Shown piece by piece: positions 5,510 through 5,934 of a stretch of DNA of 5,934 nucleotides. Made by a program: the position numbers and the translations under genes. The notes beneath the pieces are model-generated. The model was not told the DNA's origin, searched no databases, and saw only the letters and a list, made by a program, of their open reading frames with translations. Every line of letters begins with the position of its first letter. The stretch's first letter is position 1. The DNA comes from DATDRQ01 sp035291645 (lineage in GTDB: Bacteria > Chloroflexota > Anaerolineae > Anaerolineales > UBA4823), in NCBI GenBank assembly GCA_035291645.1, contig DATDRQ010000360.1, forward strand, positions 1-5,934. Reading direction: 5' to 3'.

Positions 5510-5934
5510 GCAACAATGATTCTGAACGGATAACATCCTGGTTCCGTTACCTTCTGCTGGCAAGCGCTCTGCTTACCTTTTCCGTGATCGTGCTCGGGAT
5601 CATCGTCCGGGCGACGGAGAGCGGATCGGCTTGTCCGGATTGGCCGACCTGTTATGGACAGTGGACGCCTCCCGCTGGTGATGCAGCCCTTCTCTCCTAC
5701 CTGCACCGCTTCGCATCTTTCGTAGCCGGATTCTCTCTGCTCGCATCTATCGTAGTTGCCAACCTGCGCTACCGCCGGTTCACCTGGCTAACCCGCCCAC
5801 TGTGGATTTCCTCGGTCCTGCTGGCGGCTCAGGTGTTCTTAGGCCGACAGCTGGTTTCCGCAAATGAAGGACCTGTTACCGTTGCGGTTCACCTGGGACT
5901 GGCGTTGGCGATCCAGGCTATGGTCCTCATCCCA
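5506..5934 (+). CDS. ctaA: Heme A synthase (CtaA/COX15 family), 3' partial
   Basis: CtaA oxidises heme O to heme A, the cofactor of this oxidase, in the membrane. The first 143 residues are present and the frame stays open at the window end. The first helix (about 15-34) runs into VRATESGSACPDWPTC (34-49), the family signature with the Cys43/Cys49 pair of the first external loop. Next come the heme-ligand motif YLHR (His67), further helices, and LGRQLVSANEGPVTVAVHLGLA with the second His at 129. Residue 64, three before His67, is Ser, where a functionally important Glu is found in well-studied bacterial CtaA (ExxH). The start is the ATG overlapping the SURF1 stop, with a GGTGGG at 5495-5500. 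CtaB (heme O synthase) is not in the window; it may follow, possibly fused to this protein as in some related lineages, but that cannot be seen here. Confidence 0.93.
   Translation, partial: MSNNDSERITSWFRYLLLASALLTFSVIVLGIIVRATESGSACPDWPTCYGQWTPPAGDAALLSYLHRFASFVAGFSLLASIVVANLRYRRFTWLTRPLWISSVLLAAQVFLGRQLVSANEGPVTVAVHLGLALAIQAMVLIP

Overview
The window is a single co-directional (+ strand) gene cluster for an aerobic respiratory terminal oxidase of the aa3/caa3 heme-copper type, with its assembly genes. It contains eight genes: coxB (5' end cut off), coxA, a small subunit IV gene, coxC, a SCO-type copper chaperone, an unrecognised membrane-anchored cupredoxin-like protein, SURF1, and the start of ctaA (heme A synthase, 3' end cut off). 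There are no RNA genes, mobile elements, CRISPR arrays or recognisable terminators. No gap between genes exceeds 72 bases, so the whole window reads as the interior of one operon whose promoter lies upstream.

Layout: 1-609 is the CuA domain of subunit II fused to a C-terminal cytochrome c domain. 628-2520 is subunit I with all heme and CuB ligands. 2591-2812 and 2812-3405 are subunits IV and III, overlapping by one base. 3478-4083 is SCO. 4117-4689 is a two-helix protein with a cupredoxin-like loop. 4667-5509 is SURF1, overlapping the previous gene by 23 bases. 5506-5934 is heme A synthase, overlapping SURF1 by 4 bases (ATGA).

How the genes work together: subunits I-IV form the proton-pumping oxidase. 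The cytochrome c domain on subunit II delivers electrons to CuA, then heme a, then the heme a3/CuB site. SCO loads copper into CuA, CtaA makes heme A, and SURF1 helps install it. The cupredoxin-like protein sits between two assembly factors and is predicted to face the same side of the membrane as CuA. It is the least explained gene here and the best candidate for something not well described.

Organism: a bacterium, moderately GC-rich by eye. The fused cytochrome c domain, the glutamate-less 'YSHP' helix VI of an A2-type subunit I, and the gene order fit thermophile-related or deep-branching Gram-negative or monoderm phyla. Chloroflexota (Anaerolineae-like) is my best guess, but this is an inference from protein character, not a database match.
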